56,266 bases of DNA, taken from UBA940 sp031547885 (GTDB lineage Bacteria > Bacteroidota > Bacteroidia > Bacteroidales > Rikenellaceae). The position numbers were made by a program, and so were the translations under genes. The notes under the pieces were generated by a model. The model was not told the origin of the DNA and did no database searches. It worked only from the letters and a program-made list of their open reading frames with translations. Shown in pieces: positions 42,039-49,727 of this stretch (position 1 is the first letter of the stretch; each line of letters begins with the position of its first letter). The stretch covers positions 1-56,266 of the forward strand of contig JAVBRO010000035.1 of NCBI GenBank assembly GCA_031547885.1. The letters are read 5' to 3'.

Positions 42039-42116
42039 TATGTATCCGACAGGTAAAAAACGATATACCTTTCATATTCCTGCAACACCGGGTAATGCCC
42101 GTCGGATGCATATTAA
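42039..42116. repeat. Inverted repeat at the 3' end of the PorT-like gene
   Basis: Arms of 14 bp at 42039-42052 and 42103-42116 pair with one mismatch. A further CCGGCAT/ATGCCGG hairpin lies at 42017-42035. One or both may end transcription of the minus-strand gene. Confidence 0.5.
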
Positions 42117-42745
42117 AACAGATAGGACAGTCCCAGCGACCAGCTCGACAGGGTCGCCGTGCCGCTCTGCGCCGGTTTATCTCCCATTTTTATATTGTCC
42201 TGCAGTTTTTTGAACTGCCCGTTGTAGCGTCCGTCCAGCACAAACCCTTTCCATATGTCGACGCTCGCCCCCACCCCGAAGCCAACGGTGGGCCTGATGG
42301 AACTGAAATCCAGATCTCCCTCTTTGGTCGGGGTCTTGTGCATCAGATTGAACACAGGACCGGCCTGGATCCTGACAATGGCGACCTGAAAACTCAACAG
42401 GATCGGGACGTCGATATCCTGCATATTTATCCTGCTGACCTTTCCGCCCGGCGGCTGCATTTTGTAGCTGTTCTGCGAGTAGACTATTTCCGGCTGGACG
42501 TACAGCGCCATATCGAAAGATACAGAGGAGTTCACGCCGACAGGTGTGAGCAGGATGCGGCTGACCAGGGCCGCGTTCCATCCGAGGACCGCATCGGTCG
42601 CGATATCCGACTGCACCAGTTCCATATCCTGCGAGAAGACACCGGCCCGCACACCCATTTGCACCCGGTGTGCCCACTGCGCCTGTTGTGCGGCCGCACT
42701 TCCGGCCATCAGGACCATAATTGTCAAAATCAATGCTTTTCTCAT
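42113..42745 (-). CDS. Outer-membrane beta-barrel protein (PorT-like)
   Basis: The 210-residue protein has a signal peptide (MRKALILTIMVLMAGSAAAQ) followed by alternating hydrophobic and polar strands and a final ...LGLSYLF, an outer-membrane barrel C-terminal signature ending in Phe. VGFGVGASVDIWKGFVLDGRYNGQF is typical of PorT-family barrels. PorT is named from a secretion pathway, but most members have no assigned role. The upstream frame was rejected because the TACCTTTG promoter box at 42771-42778 lies between. Confidence 0.82.
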   Translation of the reverse strand: MRKALILTIMVLMAGSAAAQQAQWAHRVQMGVRAGVFSQDMELVQSDIATDAVLGWNAALVSRILLTPVGVNSSVSFDMALYVQPEIVYSQNSYKMQPPGGKVSRINMQDIDVPILLSFQVAIVRIQAGPVFNLMHKTPTKEGDLDFSSIRPTVGFGVGASVDIWKGFVLDGRYNGQFKKLQDNIKMGDKPAQSGTATLSSWSLGLSYLF

Positions 42746-42770
42746 CCGTTGCCGCTTACCACTCGACTTA

Positions 42771-42778
42771 CAAAGGTA
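42771..42778 (-). promoter_or_regulatory. Bacteroidota -7 box for the PorT-like gene
   Basis: The minus strand reads TACCTTTG, 26 bp before the ATG. Confidence 0.5.
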
Positions 42779-42840
42779 CAAAATTTACAGCACCCGCATA
42801 CCTGCACGGGACAAAATTATACTGCGGTTATAAACAAAAA

Positions 42841-42861
42841 CGCAACCCGGAAAAGGTTGCG
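42841..42861 (-). terminator. Terminator of rpmE2
   Basis: On the minus strand the stem CGCAACC/GGTTGCG is followed by T5. Confidence 0.8.
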
Positions 42862-42931
42862 TTCTGTATCGAAAGCGATAAGTCACGGCGGGTCGGACTC
42901 TGTAAATGCGCCTCCCCCCTGATTCGGCCAC

Positions 42932-43204
42932 TTACTTTTTGGCTTCGTTGCGCTTGTCGTAGTGTTTTTGATAGCGGCTCATAAACTTATCGACGCGTCC
43001 TGCGGTGTCAACCAACTTCATCTTACCGGTGTAGAACGGGTGAGACGTGTTGGAAATTTCCATCTTATACACGGGATAGGTTTCGCCGTTCACTTCGATG
43101 GTTTCTTTTGTCGAAACGGCGGACCTGGTCAAAAACACATGATCATTGGACATATCCTTGAATGCTACGATTCGGTACTTGTCCGGATGAATTCCCTTTT
43201 TCAT
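42932..43204 (-). CDS. rpmE2: Ribosomal protein L31, type B
   Basis: The 90-residue protein MKKGIHPDKYR ... ISNTSHPFYTGKMKLVDTAGRVDKFMSRY is the type B (zinc-free) form of L31, lacking the cysteine pairs of type A. It has an own TATCTTTG promoter and a terminator. In bacteria with both forms, type B is used under zinc shortage; whether a type A gene exists elsewhere cannot be seen here. Confidence 0.97.
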   Translation of the reverse strand: MKKGIHPDKYRIVAFKDMSNDHVFLTRSAVSTKETIEVNGETYPVYKMEISNTSHPFYTGKMKLVDTAGRVDKFMSRYQKHYDKRNEAKK

Positions 43205-43243
43205 GATGTGTTTTTCTAATTATTGATTATTCAATTGAGCAGG

Positions 43244-43251
43244 CAAAGATA
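43244..43251 (-). promoter_or_regulatory. Bacteroidota -7 box for rpmE2
   Basis: The minus strand reads TATCTTTG, 40 bp before the ATG. Confidence 0.55.
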
Positions 43252-43258
43252 AACAAAT

Positions 43259-43291
43259 AATTCGTAATTCGTAATTCGTAATTCGTAATTT
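43259..43291. repeat. Heptamer array (CGTAATT)n, four units, ending at the rluB stop
   Basis: Four tandem CGTAATT units lie between the rpmE2 promoter and the stop codon of the upstream gene. The final TAA of that gene overlaps the array edge. Confidence 0.85.
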
Positions 43292-44642
43292 ATTCATATC
43301 TGCCTGACTTGAGCATCGAGACTTCGCGGTCGGTGAGGAAACGCCACTGCCCGCGCTTGAGGTTCTTTTTGGTCAGTCCGGCGAAATAGACGCGGTCGAG
43401 TTTGTGGACCCCGTAGCCCAGCTCCTCGAAAATGCGGCGGACGATGCGGTTGCGGCCCGAGTGTATCTCTATGCCCACCTCCTTGCGGTTCTCCGGCTTT
43501 ACGAAATCCACCGCGTCGGGGATTATCACCCCGTCGTCGAGGTCGATGCCGTCGCGCGCACGCTGCAGGTCGAAGTTCGTCAGAGGCCTTTCGAGCGTCA
43601 CCTGGTACACTTTGCGTTTGTTGTGCGAAGGGTGCGTCAGTTTTTCGGTAAGGTCGCCGTCGTTGGTGAGCAGAAGCACGCCCACGCTGCTCTTGTCGAG
43701 CCTCCCGACGGGGTATATGCGCTCATCGCAGGCGTTCTTCACGATATCCATCACCGTCTTTTCGGCGTGCGGGTCGTCGACCGAAGTGACATAACCTTTC
43801 GGCTTGTTCATTATGATGTAGACCTTCTTCTCGTTGCTGAGCAGTTCGCCTTTCAGGCGGATCTCGTCGCCGGGCTTCACCTTGACACCTAGCTCGGAGA
43901 CGACCTGTCCGTTCACCATCACTTCGCCACGGGTGATGAATTCGTCGGCTTCGCGGCGCGAGCATTTGCCCGACATGGCTATATAGCGGTTGAGGCGTAT
44001 CTCCTTGCCGGTGTTGGGCATGTTGTAACTCGGATAGAATTCGGGTTTCATGCCCGGATCCATAACGCCTTCGGGCGTTTTTTTCACGAAAGGCTTGCGT
44101 GCACCGAAAGGCTTTTTATCGCCGTAAGGTTTCCTGTCGCCATAGGGTTTGTCGCCGTACTGTTTTTTCTCACCATAAGGCTTGTCACCGTAAGGTTTCC
44201 TTTCGCCGTAGGGCCTCTCCCCGTATGACTTTTTCTCATACGGACGGTCGCTCCGTTCGCCGCCGTAAGGTTTTCTTTCGTACGGACGATCACTGTATGG
44301 TTTCCTTTCGCCTGCCGGGCTAAAATCATCCCGCTGCCGGCGCTCCTGCTGTCCGCCGTCCCAGCGGTTGAACTCGCGTTCGGGCTGCTCCGCATGTTCG
44401 CGCCGCGGCCCCCCTATGAACTTATTGTCGGACGAAAAATTGGGATTGTACGAACGTCTCTGCGGACGCTCGGAATCGTGGTTTCTGTCATCGTGATCTT
44501 CGCGCGGCTGATACGCCGGCCTCTCTGACGTTGCTCTCGGCGAGCGCGTTACCGCTTCCACCGTGACGGTCCTCCTGCGCCGCTTGTCTTTCTGGAACGC
44601 ATCTATGCCGTCGTCTTTCTTTTTAAAATCGGAATCTCCCAT
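43290..44642 (-). CDS. rluB: Pseudouridine synthase, RluB/RsuA family, with long repetitive N-terminus
   Basis: The 450-residue protein has an S4 RNA-binding domain (IRLNRYIAMSGKCSRREADEF, about 212-270) and a pseudouridine synthase domain. The catalytic Asp is in YPVGRLDKSSVGVLLLTNDG near residue 315. The first 205 residues are an unusual low-complexity region rich in Arg, Lys, Tyr, Gly, Pro. They include repeats of KPYGDKPYGEKK and RPYERKPYGGER types, which probably bind RNA without a fixed fold. The family modifies 23S or 16S rRNA in the cytoplasm; RluB versus RluE/RsuA is not certain. It is divergent from the PatB-like gene. Confidence 0.85.
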   Translation of the reverse strand: MGDSDFKKKDDGIDAFQKDKRRRRTVTVEAVTRSPRATSERPAYQPREDHDDRNHDSERPQRRSYNPNFSSDNKFIGGPRREHAEQPEREFNRWDGGQQERRQRDDFSPAGERKPYSDRPYERKPYGGERSDRPYEKKSYGERPYGERKPYGDKPYGEKKQYGDKPYGDRKPYGDKKPFGARKPFVKKTPEGVMDPGMKPEFYPSYNMPNTGKEIRLNRYIAMSGKCSRREADEFITRGEVMVNGQVVSELGVKVKPGDEIRLKGELLSNEKKVYIIMNKPKGYVTSVDDPHAEKTVMDIVKNACDERIYPVGRLDKSSVGVLLLTNDGDLTEKLTHPSHNKRKVYQVTLERPLTNFDLQRARDGIDLDDGVIIPDAVDFVKPENRKEVGIEIHSGRNRIVRRIFEELGYGVHKLDRVYFAGLTKKNLKRGQWRFLTDREVSMLKSGRYE

Positions 44643-44681
44643 TCGGATTTGTTTTTTAATGATAATATTGTTTCTTCGTCA

Positions 44682-44689
44682 CAAATGTA
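44682..44689 (-). promoter_or_regulatory. Bacteroidota -7 box for the pseudouridine synthase
   Basis: The minus strand reads TACATTTG, 40 bp before the ATG. Confidence 0.5.
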
Positions 44690-44701
44690 ACCTGTTTTTT
44701 C

Positions 44702-44709
44702 TACTTTTG
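44702..44709 (+). promoter_or_regulatory. Bacteroidota -7 box for the PatB-like gene
   Basis: TACTTTTG lies 30 bp before the ATG. It diverges from the box at 44682, leaving 12 bp between them. Confidence 0.5.
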
Positions 44710-44738
44710 TTGTGCGAAAACCTAAATTTCGACAGGAT

Positions 44739-45917
44739 ATGCAGAAATACAACTACAATTTTGATACCATTCCCGACAGAGCAGGGACGGATACCCTGAA
44801 ATTCGATGTGCGCGGGGAACTTTTCGGCTGTCCCGGCGTTATTCCGATGTGGATCGCCGACATGGATTTCGAGTGCGCGCCCGCCATAGGCGAGGCGATC
44901 CGGCGCCGCGCGGAACATAACGTCTACGGCTACGATATGGGCGGCGACCGCTACGCAGGTTCGCTCACAGGCTGGCTCGAAAGGCGTTCGGGCTGGAAGG
45001 TCGAGCCTGAGTGGCTCCGTTTCACGCCGGGAGTGGTCTCGGGACTCGGTTTCGCGCTGAAGGCCTTCACAGCCCCGGGCGACGGGGTGGTGATACAGCC
45101 GCCGGTCTATCCCCCTTTCAAAGGCATCACTGAAGCCTGCGGGCGAAGGGTAATAAACAACCCGCTTAAACCCGCGGGCGACACTTTCGAGATAGATTTC
45201 GACGACCTCGACCGCAAGTTGGCGGATGCGCGGGCGATGATCCTGTGCAACCCGCACAATCCGGTCGGCCGCGTATTCACGGAAGATGAACTGCGCCGCA
45301 TCGGGGAGCTCTGCGTCAAACACGACATTATCCTGATCTCCGACGAGATACACTCCGACCTTGTTTTCGCGCCCCACAAGCAGATACATATAGCCGCCCT
45401 CGACCCGCGCTTTGCCGAACGGACGATAACTTTCGTGGCGCCGAGCAAGAGCTTCAACATCGCGGGGCTCGCCACTTCGGCCGGCATCATGACCTCGGAA
45501 AAGATGCGGGCGGATTGGGACCGGGAGTACAACACGACGCACGTCATCGGCGGGACGGTTTTCGGCCTCATCGCGATGCGCGCGGCCTACGACCACTGCG
45601 AAGAGTGGCTCGAAGAACTGCTTGTCTACCTCAAAGGCAACATAGACTACGTCCGTAAGTTCATTGCCGAAAACATTCCGGCGGTGAAAACCCTACGGCA
45701 GGAGGGCACCTACCTGATGTGGCTCGATTTCCGCGGACTTGGGATGGGTCACAAGGAACTTATGGAGTGGCTTTCGCATGAAGCCGGACTTGGCCTCAAC
45801 AGCGGTGCCGATTTCGGCCGCGAGGGGGTGGGTTTCGCCCGCCTCAACGCCGCCACCAACCGCGCCACCATTGAAAAAGCTATGTCCCAGCTAAAAGAGG
45901 CTGTTGAAAAACTTTAA
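44739..45917 (+). CDS. PatB/MalY-type pyridoxal-phosphate enzyme (cystathionine beta-lyase-like C-S lyase)
   Basis: The 392-residue protein is a fold-type I PLP enzyme of the MalY/PatB branch, not of the aspartate-aminotransferase branch. Its start is IPDRAGTDTLKFD and PMWIADMDFECAPAI. It then has ILCNPHNPVGRVF, ISDEIHSDLVF and the Schiff-base lysine in APSKSFNIAGLATS near residue 236. Members split cystathionine and other C-S compounds to pyruvate, ammonia and a thiol. I preferred the ATG at 44739 to a GTG at 44712, which lies within 3 bp of the -7 box. Confidence 0.88.
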   Translation: MQKYNYNFDTIPDRAGTDTLKFDVRGELFGCPGVIPMWIADMDFECAPAIGEAIRRRAEHNVYGYDMGGDRYAGSLTGWLERRSGWKVEPEWLRFTPGVVSGLGFALKAFTAPGDGVVIQPPVYPPFKGITEACGRRVINNPLKPAGDTFEIDFDDLDRKLADARAMILCNPHNPVGRVFTEDELRRIGELCVKHDIILISDEIHSDLVFAPHKQIHIAALDPRFAERTITFVAPSKSFNIAGLATSAGIMTSEKMRADWDREYNTTHVIGGTVFGLIAMRAAYDHCEEWLEELLVYLKGNIDYVRKFIAENIPAVKTLRQEGTYLMWLDFRGLGMGHKELMEWLSHEAGLGLNSGADFGREGVGFARLNAATNRATIEKAMSQLKEAVEKL

Positions 45918-45939
45918 AGGAAAAGCCGCGGCCTGTAAA

Positions 45940-45982
45940 TGAACTGCGCCCCAAAAGTGTCCAACTTTTGGGGCGCAATTCA
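45940..45982. mobile_element. 43-bp palindrome like an IS reduced to its two ends; also probable terminator
   Basis: The left arm TGAACTGCGCCCCAAAAGT and right arm, reverse complement TGAATTGCGCCCCAAAAGTT, both resemble the IS3-family end at 117-140. That end reads TGATCTGCCCCCCAAAAGTT. The TGA tips face outward as in an intact element, but only four bases lie between the arms. It sits between convergent genes and is a strong stem able to end both transcripts. Confidence 0.55.
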
Positions 45983-45996
45983 AACACCGGCGGCTC

Positions 45997-47037
45997 TTAT
46001 TGTTCAACACTCGCCCGTTCAATAACCGCCTTTAGCGAAAACCCTTCCCAGAAGTTGTTCCTTAAAACGAATATATCGTCGTCTGTCGTCGTGCTGTCCG
46101 GACCTTCGTACCACTCGACGATGTTTTCGATATCCCAGACCACTTCAAACCTGACAGCCGTAGCATCTTCGGGAACGTCGATGCCTTCAAAAGGAATTAT
46201 AACACCTGCAACAGTGGGGCCGCTTATTCCAAGTTGCAGGGAGCCAGGGATAAAGTCGCTCAAATATTTCCAGTCCGGAGTGCAGGGCGCTATGATATAT
46301 TTATCCCCTACAAAAAACAGATCATGGACCCCGCCTACATTGGTTCCAAGGTGTTTTTGCAGATCGGCGTCTTTTGTGAAATATCCCCAATTATAGTCCA
46401 CAACAACGGGTTGAAGGTGTGAAAGCAAGACAGTTATATTGCCGGGGTATTTATCTAAATATCCAAATCCGGCAGAACCCGAGGGGATAGACGAATAGGC
46501 GTGTGTCTGCAGATTTATCCCTGCCGGTTTCGGGAAAGATATATTAGTAAGCCATTCCAGATTTTCCCAGTCATTGGCAGCGTCTCCTTCTGCATACGAA
46601 TCACTAAAATTAAATTGAAGATAGTCATAAAAACCCGGCTCAATTCCGTCTGCACTCACAGTAATGGGCTTGGCAAGGTCAATCATTACAATACCTTCCG
46701 CTATCGAATTTCCGACACTGTTTATAAGGCGGGGCGAGGGGCCCATACCAAGCTCTTGCCCAATGCACAAATAGCCGACCGCCATAACCATCTCCGTCGG
46801 GGTAAACGCCCCTTTTTTCGCTCCGAGTTTTGAGTAAAACTCCGTAAAGTCTTCCGTACCCTGAACGGCACGGGACGCAGCACAGGACATAGTACTTTTG
46901 GCGGAACCTGAAGACGTCCCTGTAAATCGATATTTAGCAGTTACTTTTTTGTCTGAGCCTTGCTTATCACAAGCCGTCATAACCCCTGTTGTTGCTATAA
47001 CGGTGATGATACAAATTTTGGTAATTACGTTTTTCAT
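45997..47037 (-). CDS. Lipoprotein of unknown function
   Basis: The 346-residue protein has a lipoprotein signal MKNVITKICIITVIATTGVMTAC with Cys23. After a flexible Ser/Gly/Thr-rich stretch it has a domain with FSDSYAEGDAANDWENLEW and VVWDIENIVEWYEGP, which I do not recognise. It is A+T-rich compared with its neighbours. A TATGTTTG box (47135-47142, minus) lies about 98 bp upstream. It is convergent with the PatB-like gene across the 43-bp palindrome and divergent from the Ig-domain lipoprotein. Confidence 0.65.
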   Translation of the reverse strand: MKNVITKICIITVIATTGVMTACDKQGSDKKVTAKYRFTGTSSGSAKSTMSCAASRAVQGTEDFTEFYSKLGAKKGAFTPTEMVMAVGYLCIGQELGMGPSPRLINSVGNSIAEGIVMIDLAKPITVSADGIEPGFYDYLQFNFSDSYAEGDAANDWENLEWLTNISFPKPAGINLQTHAYSSIPSGSAGFGYLDKYPGNITVLLSHLQPVVVDYNWGYFTKDADLQKHLGTNVGGVHDLFFVGDKYIIAPCTPDWKYLSDFIPGSLQLGISGPTVAGVIIPFEGIDVPEDATAVRFEVVWDIENIVEWYEGPDSTTTDDDIFVLRNNFWEGFSLKAVIERASVEQ

Positions 47038-47134
47038 TGCTCCCTGTGCGATTAACCTGATTATATCGGCGAGGTTTATAAGTTATGCTGATTGTTGGGG
47101 TTTCAATATGTTGGGGACGTTTAAAATAACGGTA

Positions 47135-47142
47135 CAAACATA
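47135..47142 (-). promoter_or_regulatory. Candidate -7 box for the lipoprotein at 45997
   Basis: The minus strand reads TATGTTTG. No well-spaced -33 part was found. Confidence 0.35.
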
Positions 47143-47272
47143 TACAATCATTTGCACAAAACACACATCCCGCCACGCCTAAACGGGGTCAATTCGTAAA
47201 AAACTCATACCCGCAAGATAAATAAAAGTACGCATTGACCGTCATAAAAGCAGGATTGTTAAATATCCGGCA

Positions 47273-47280
47273 TATATTTG
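47273..47280 (+). promoter_or_regulatory. Bacteroidota -7 box for the Ig-domain lipoprotein
   Basis: TATATTTG lies 43 bp before the ATG. The rest of the 286-bp gap shows no gene. Confidence 0.5.
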
Positions 47281-47323
47281 CAGATATATACGACCCCGTT
47301 GTCTTATCTGAAAACCAATCGAT

Positions 47324-49591
47324 ATGAACAGATTTCTGTCTGCGGCGCTCATCGCCGCGTTCTCGCTCGGCATGACCGCAATGACATCCTGCGACACCGG
47401 AAAGAACGGTCCCGACGACGAAGTCGACGTAACGACCCCGCTGGCCTTTACCGCAAATGAGGGCTGCGACCTTCCGAAAATGACGGTCGGCACGGCGATA
47501 ACCGAAATCAATGTCGCTCCGGCCGCAAACGGAGGCACCCATCCCTATACGTTCAGTGCGTCAGGATTGCCCGCGGGCATCGCGATAAGCGCCGGGGGCA
47601 TTATCGCGGGCACGCCGACCGCGGCAAAAGCGGCAGGCACGGCAACCGTAACCGTGAAGGACAGTTCATCGCCCCAGCAGAGCAAAAGCATTACCATCAA
47701 CTGCGGTGCGGTGACCGAAGCGCAGATCGTGCTCCCCGACCAAAGCGAGCTGACACAGACATCATATGCCGACGAAAAGGCCGGGGGCGGCTTTACCTTT
47801 ACCGCCAAATCGGCATGGACGGCCTCCGTCGCTGAGACCACCGGCTCTAAAGCAAGCGCTGCACCGCAGACATATTCTCCGGATCAAGATGCTGCAAACG
47901 AAGTCCCGGCCGTTTCCCGGGCAGGTGCCGCGACCCGCGCAAGCGGCGTTTCGTGGCTGCGCCTGCTGCTGGACGGTGAGGAGACGTACAGCGGCGGGGC
48001 GGGTGCGTTTACACTGACCATCGAACTCGACGAAAACTACACCGGAGCCGACCGTTCGGCCGCGATCACCATCTCCAGCGGCGACACCGGGATCACCGTC
48101 AGCGTGACGCAGAAGGGGACGAGCGAAGGGGGGACGACCCTTGTCGCCGTGCAAAGCATAAACATCTCCCCGATGGATGAATTTTCCGTGGAGCCGGGCG
48201 GGAGCCTGCAGTTCACCGCGGCGGTGCTTCCCGAAAACGCCACCGAAAAGGGGATGATCTGGAGCGTGCCTGAAAGTGTCGCGACAGTGGACGAAACCGG
48301 CAAAATGACCGTGAATGCGGATGCAGCTATCTCCACCGCGTTCAAGGTCATGGTATCTTCAAAGGCCGACCCTTCGATATGGACCCAGAGCGGGTATATC
48401 ACCGTCGCTCCGCCGAGGGTGCCGGTAACGGGGATAAAAATATACGTGCAGGGGGATAGCAATATCGTCGAGATGCCCTCTTTCAAACGTACCTATAATT
48501 ACGCGAGCCTGGATAGCGATTCGGAGTCCGGAGGACTGACCCTGCCGGGCGCTCCGCTCACCGGGACGCTTTATATCTACCCCGCTCCCGCGGAGTCCGG
48601 AGGGTCTTACATAAAATCCCGCCTCTACGCCATCGTGTATCCCGAAAACGCAACCAACACGAACGTGACGATCACAAGCAGCAACACGACTGTGGTACAG
48701 TTGGAGGACGTGGCCTTCGGATCCTATGGTATGTATCTCGGGGATGGTTATGTCAGCAGCGTCAGGGCGTGGGGCATGCGTCCCAAAGGCGTGGGCGACC
48801 TGGCCGTGGCGATGGGCGAAGGCACCTCGGTCATCACGGCCACCACGGAGGAGGGCGGCTTTACGGCGACATGCGAGATCACGGTGGAGTTCCTCCATCC
48901 GACGGGCGTGCAGATCGTTGAGGAGGTCTACGCGGCCGCGTTCAGCCCGTACCCCAAATACACGCCGCATGTTCCCCTGGGCGCGACGTTCTGGATGGGC
49001 GGGAATGTCCTGCCCGACGGTACCTGGGCCAACGACGGCAACTACGATAACAACGCGGCCTGCTTCCGGGGCGTAACCTGGAGCAACAGCAAGCCCGAAG
49101 TGGTCACCGCGACTCCCGCCAACCACGGCCTCAACCCGACACAGAAACTCGAAGTGACGGCCAAAGCCCCCGGTACGGCGACTATTACGGTAAGATCCGA
49201 CGACGGCGGCCACACCGACTGGCGGACGGTGACGGTATTCACCGAGGACACGGACGATTTACCCATCCCGGGCGAGGACGTCTACCACACCTGGGCGGAA
49301 GCCAAGGCCGCATGCGCGACGAAAGCCGGCGGATGGCGGCTGCCCACCCGCGAAGAGTTGCAGGGCATGAAGATACACAGGAGCGGCAAGGGGTATGCGG
49401 AGGATGTGTACTCGATATATTGGAGCAGTACGGAGATGGAGAACAACTGCGTGTATGCGCTCTCATTCTATGCGGGCGGGCACAGTGTTTGGGGCATCCA
49501 TGACGGACCAATATCCAAAACGCCGCCGCATTATTATTACGAGAACGGCCTGCCGTTCGATTATCACGGGCGTGTGCGCTGTGTGAGGTAA
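47324..49591 (+). CDS. Large surface lipoprotein with Ig-like, BACON and Lcl/DUF1566-type domains
   Basis: The 755-residue protein has a lipoprotein signal (FSLGMTAMTSCDTG, Cys23). Residues about 40-125 are a putative-Ig (He_PIG) domain with YTFSASGLPAGIAISAGG. About 140-260 is BACON-like, with SWLRLL and AAITISSGDTGITVSVTQ. About 285-365 is a Big2-type Ig domain (LPENATEKGMIWSVPESVATVD), then two more Ig-like units with LYAIVYPENAT and VTWSNSKPEVVTAT. The last 95 residues match the Lcl/DUF1566 end, with GGWRLPTREELQ and YWSSTE. Such proteins are surface adhesins or glycan-binding scaffolds; this one has no SusC/D partner nearby. Confidence 0.8.
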   Translation: MNRFLSAALIAAFSLGMTAMTSCDTGKNGPDDEVDVTTPLAFTANEGCDLPKMTVGTAITEINVAPAANGGTHPYTFSASGLPAGIAISAGGIIAGTPTAAKAAGTATVTVKDSSSPQQSKSITINCGAVTEAQIVLPDQSELTQTSYADEKAGGGFTFTAKSAWTASVAETTGSKASAAPQTYSPDQDAANEVPAVSRAGAATRASGVSWLRLLLDGEETYSGGAGAFTLTIELDENYTGADRSAAITISSGDTGITVSVTQKGTSEGGTTLVAVQSINISPMDEFSVEPGGSLQFTAAVLPENATEKGMIWSVPESVATVDETGKMTVNADAAISTAFKVMVSSKADPSIWTQSGYITVAPPRVPVTGIKIYVQGDSNIVEMPSFKRTYNYASLDSDSESGGLTLPGAPLTGTLYIYPAPAESGGSYIKSRLYAIVYPENATNTNVTITSSNTTVVQLEDVAFGSYGMYLGDGYVSSVRAWGMRPKGVGDLAVAMGEGTSVITATTEEGGFTATCEITVEFLHPTGVQIVEEVYAAAFSPYPKYTPHVPLGATFWMGGNVLPDGTWANDGNYDNNAACFRGVTWSNSKPEVVTATPANHGLNPTQKLEVTAKAPGTATITVRSDDGGHTDWRTVTVFTEDTDDLPIPGEDVYHTWAEAKAACATKAGGWRLPTREELQGMKIHRSGKGYAEDVYSIYWSSTEMENNCVYALSFYAGGHSVWGIHDGPISKTPPHYYYENGLPFDYHGRVRCVR

Positions 49592-49727
49592 CAAGCTTTA
49601 TCATCAGATCCGCTGTGGCCGTTGCTGTCTTGCGATGACGGTTGCGCTGTGCCGAAAGTTCCGGATCAGCAACGACCTTTATCATCAAATCCGCTGCCGA
49701 CGTTGCCATCGCTGTCGGCGTTCCGAC
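49592..49727 (-). repeat. R3 repeat region after the glycosyltransferase stop
   Basis: On the minus strand the TAG stop of the glycosyltransferase is followed at once by GTCGG-AACG-CCGAC (49714-49727). Two copies of GCGGATTTGATGATAAAG-type tail follow (plus-strand CTTTATCATCAAATCCGC at 49677 and CTTTATCATCAGATCCGC at 49597). No gene is seen. Confidence 0.75.

Noticed and set aside
47273..49591. Polysaccharide utilisation locus around the Ig-domain lipoprotein
   Set aside because: No SusC- or SusD-like gene, sigma/anti-sigma pair or hybrid regulator is in the window.
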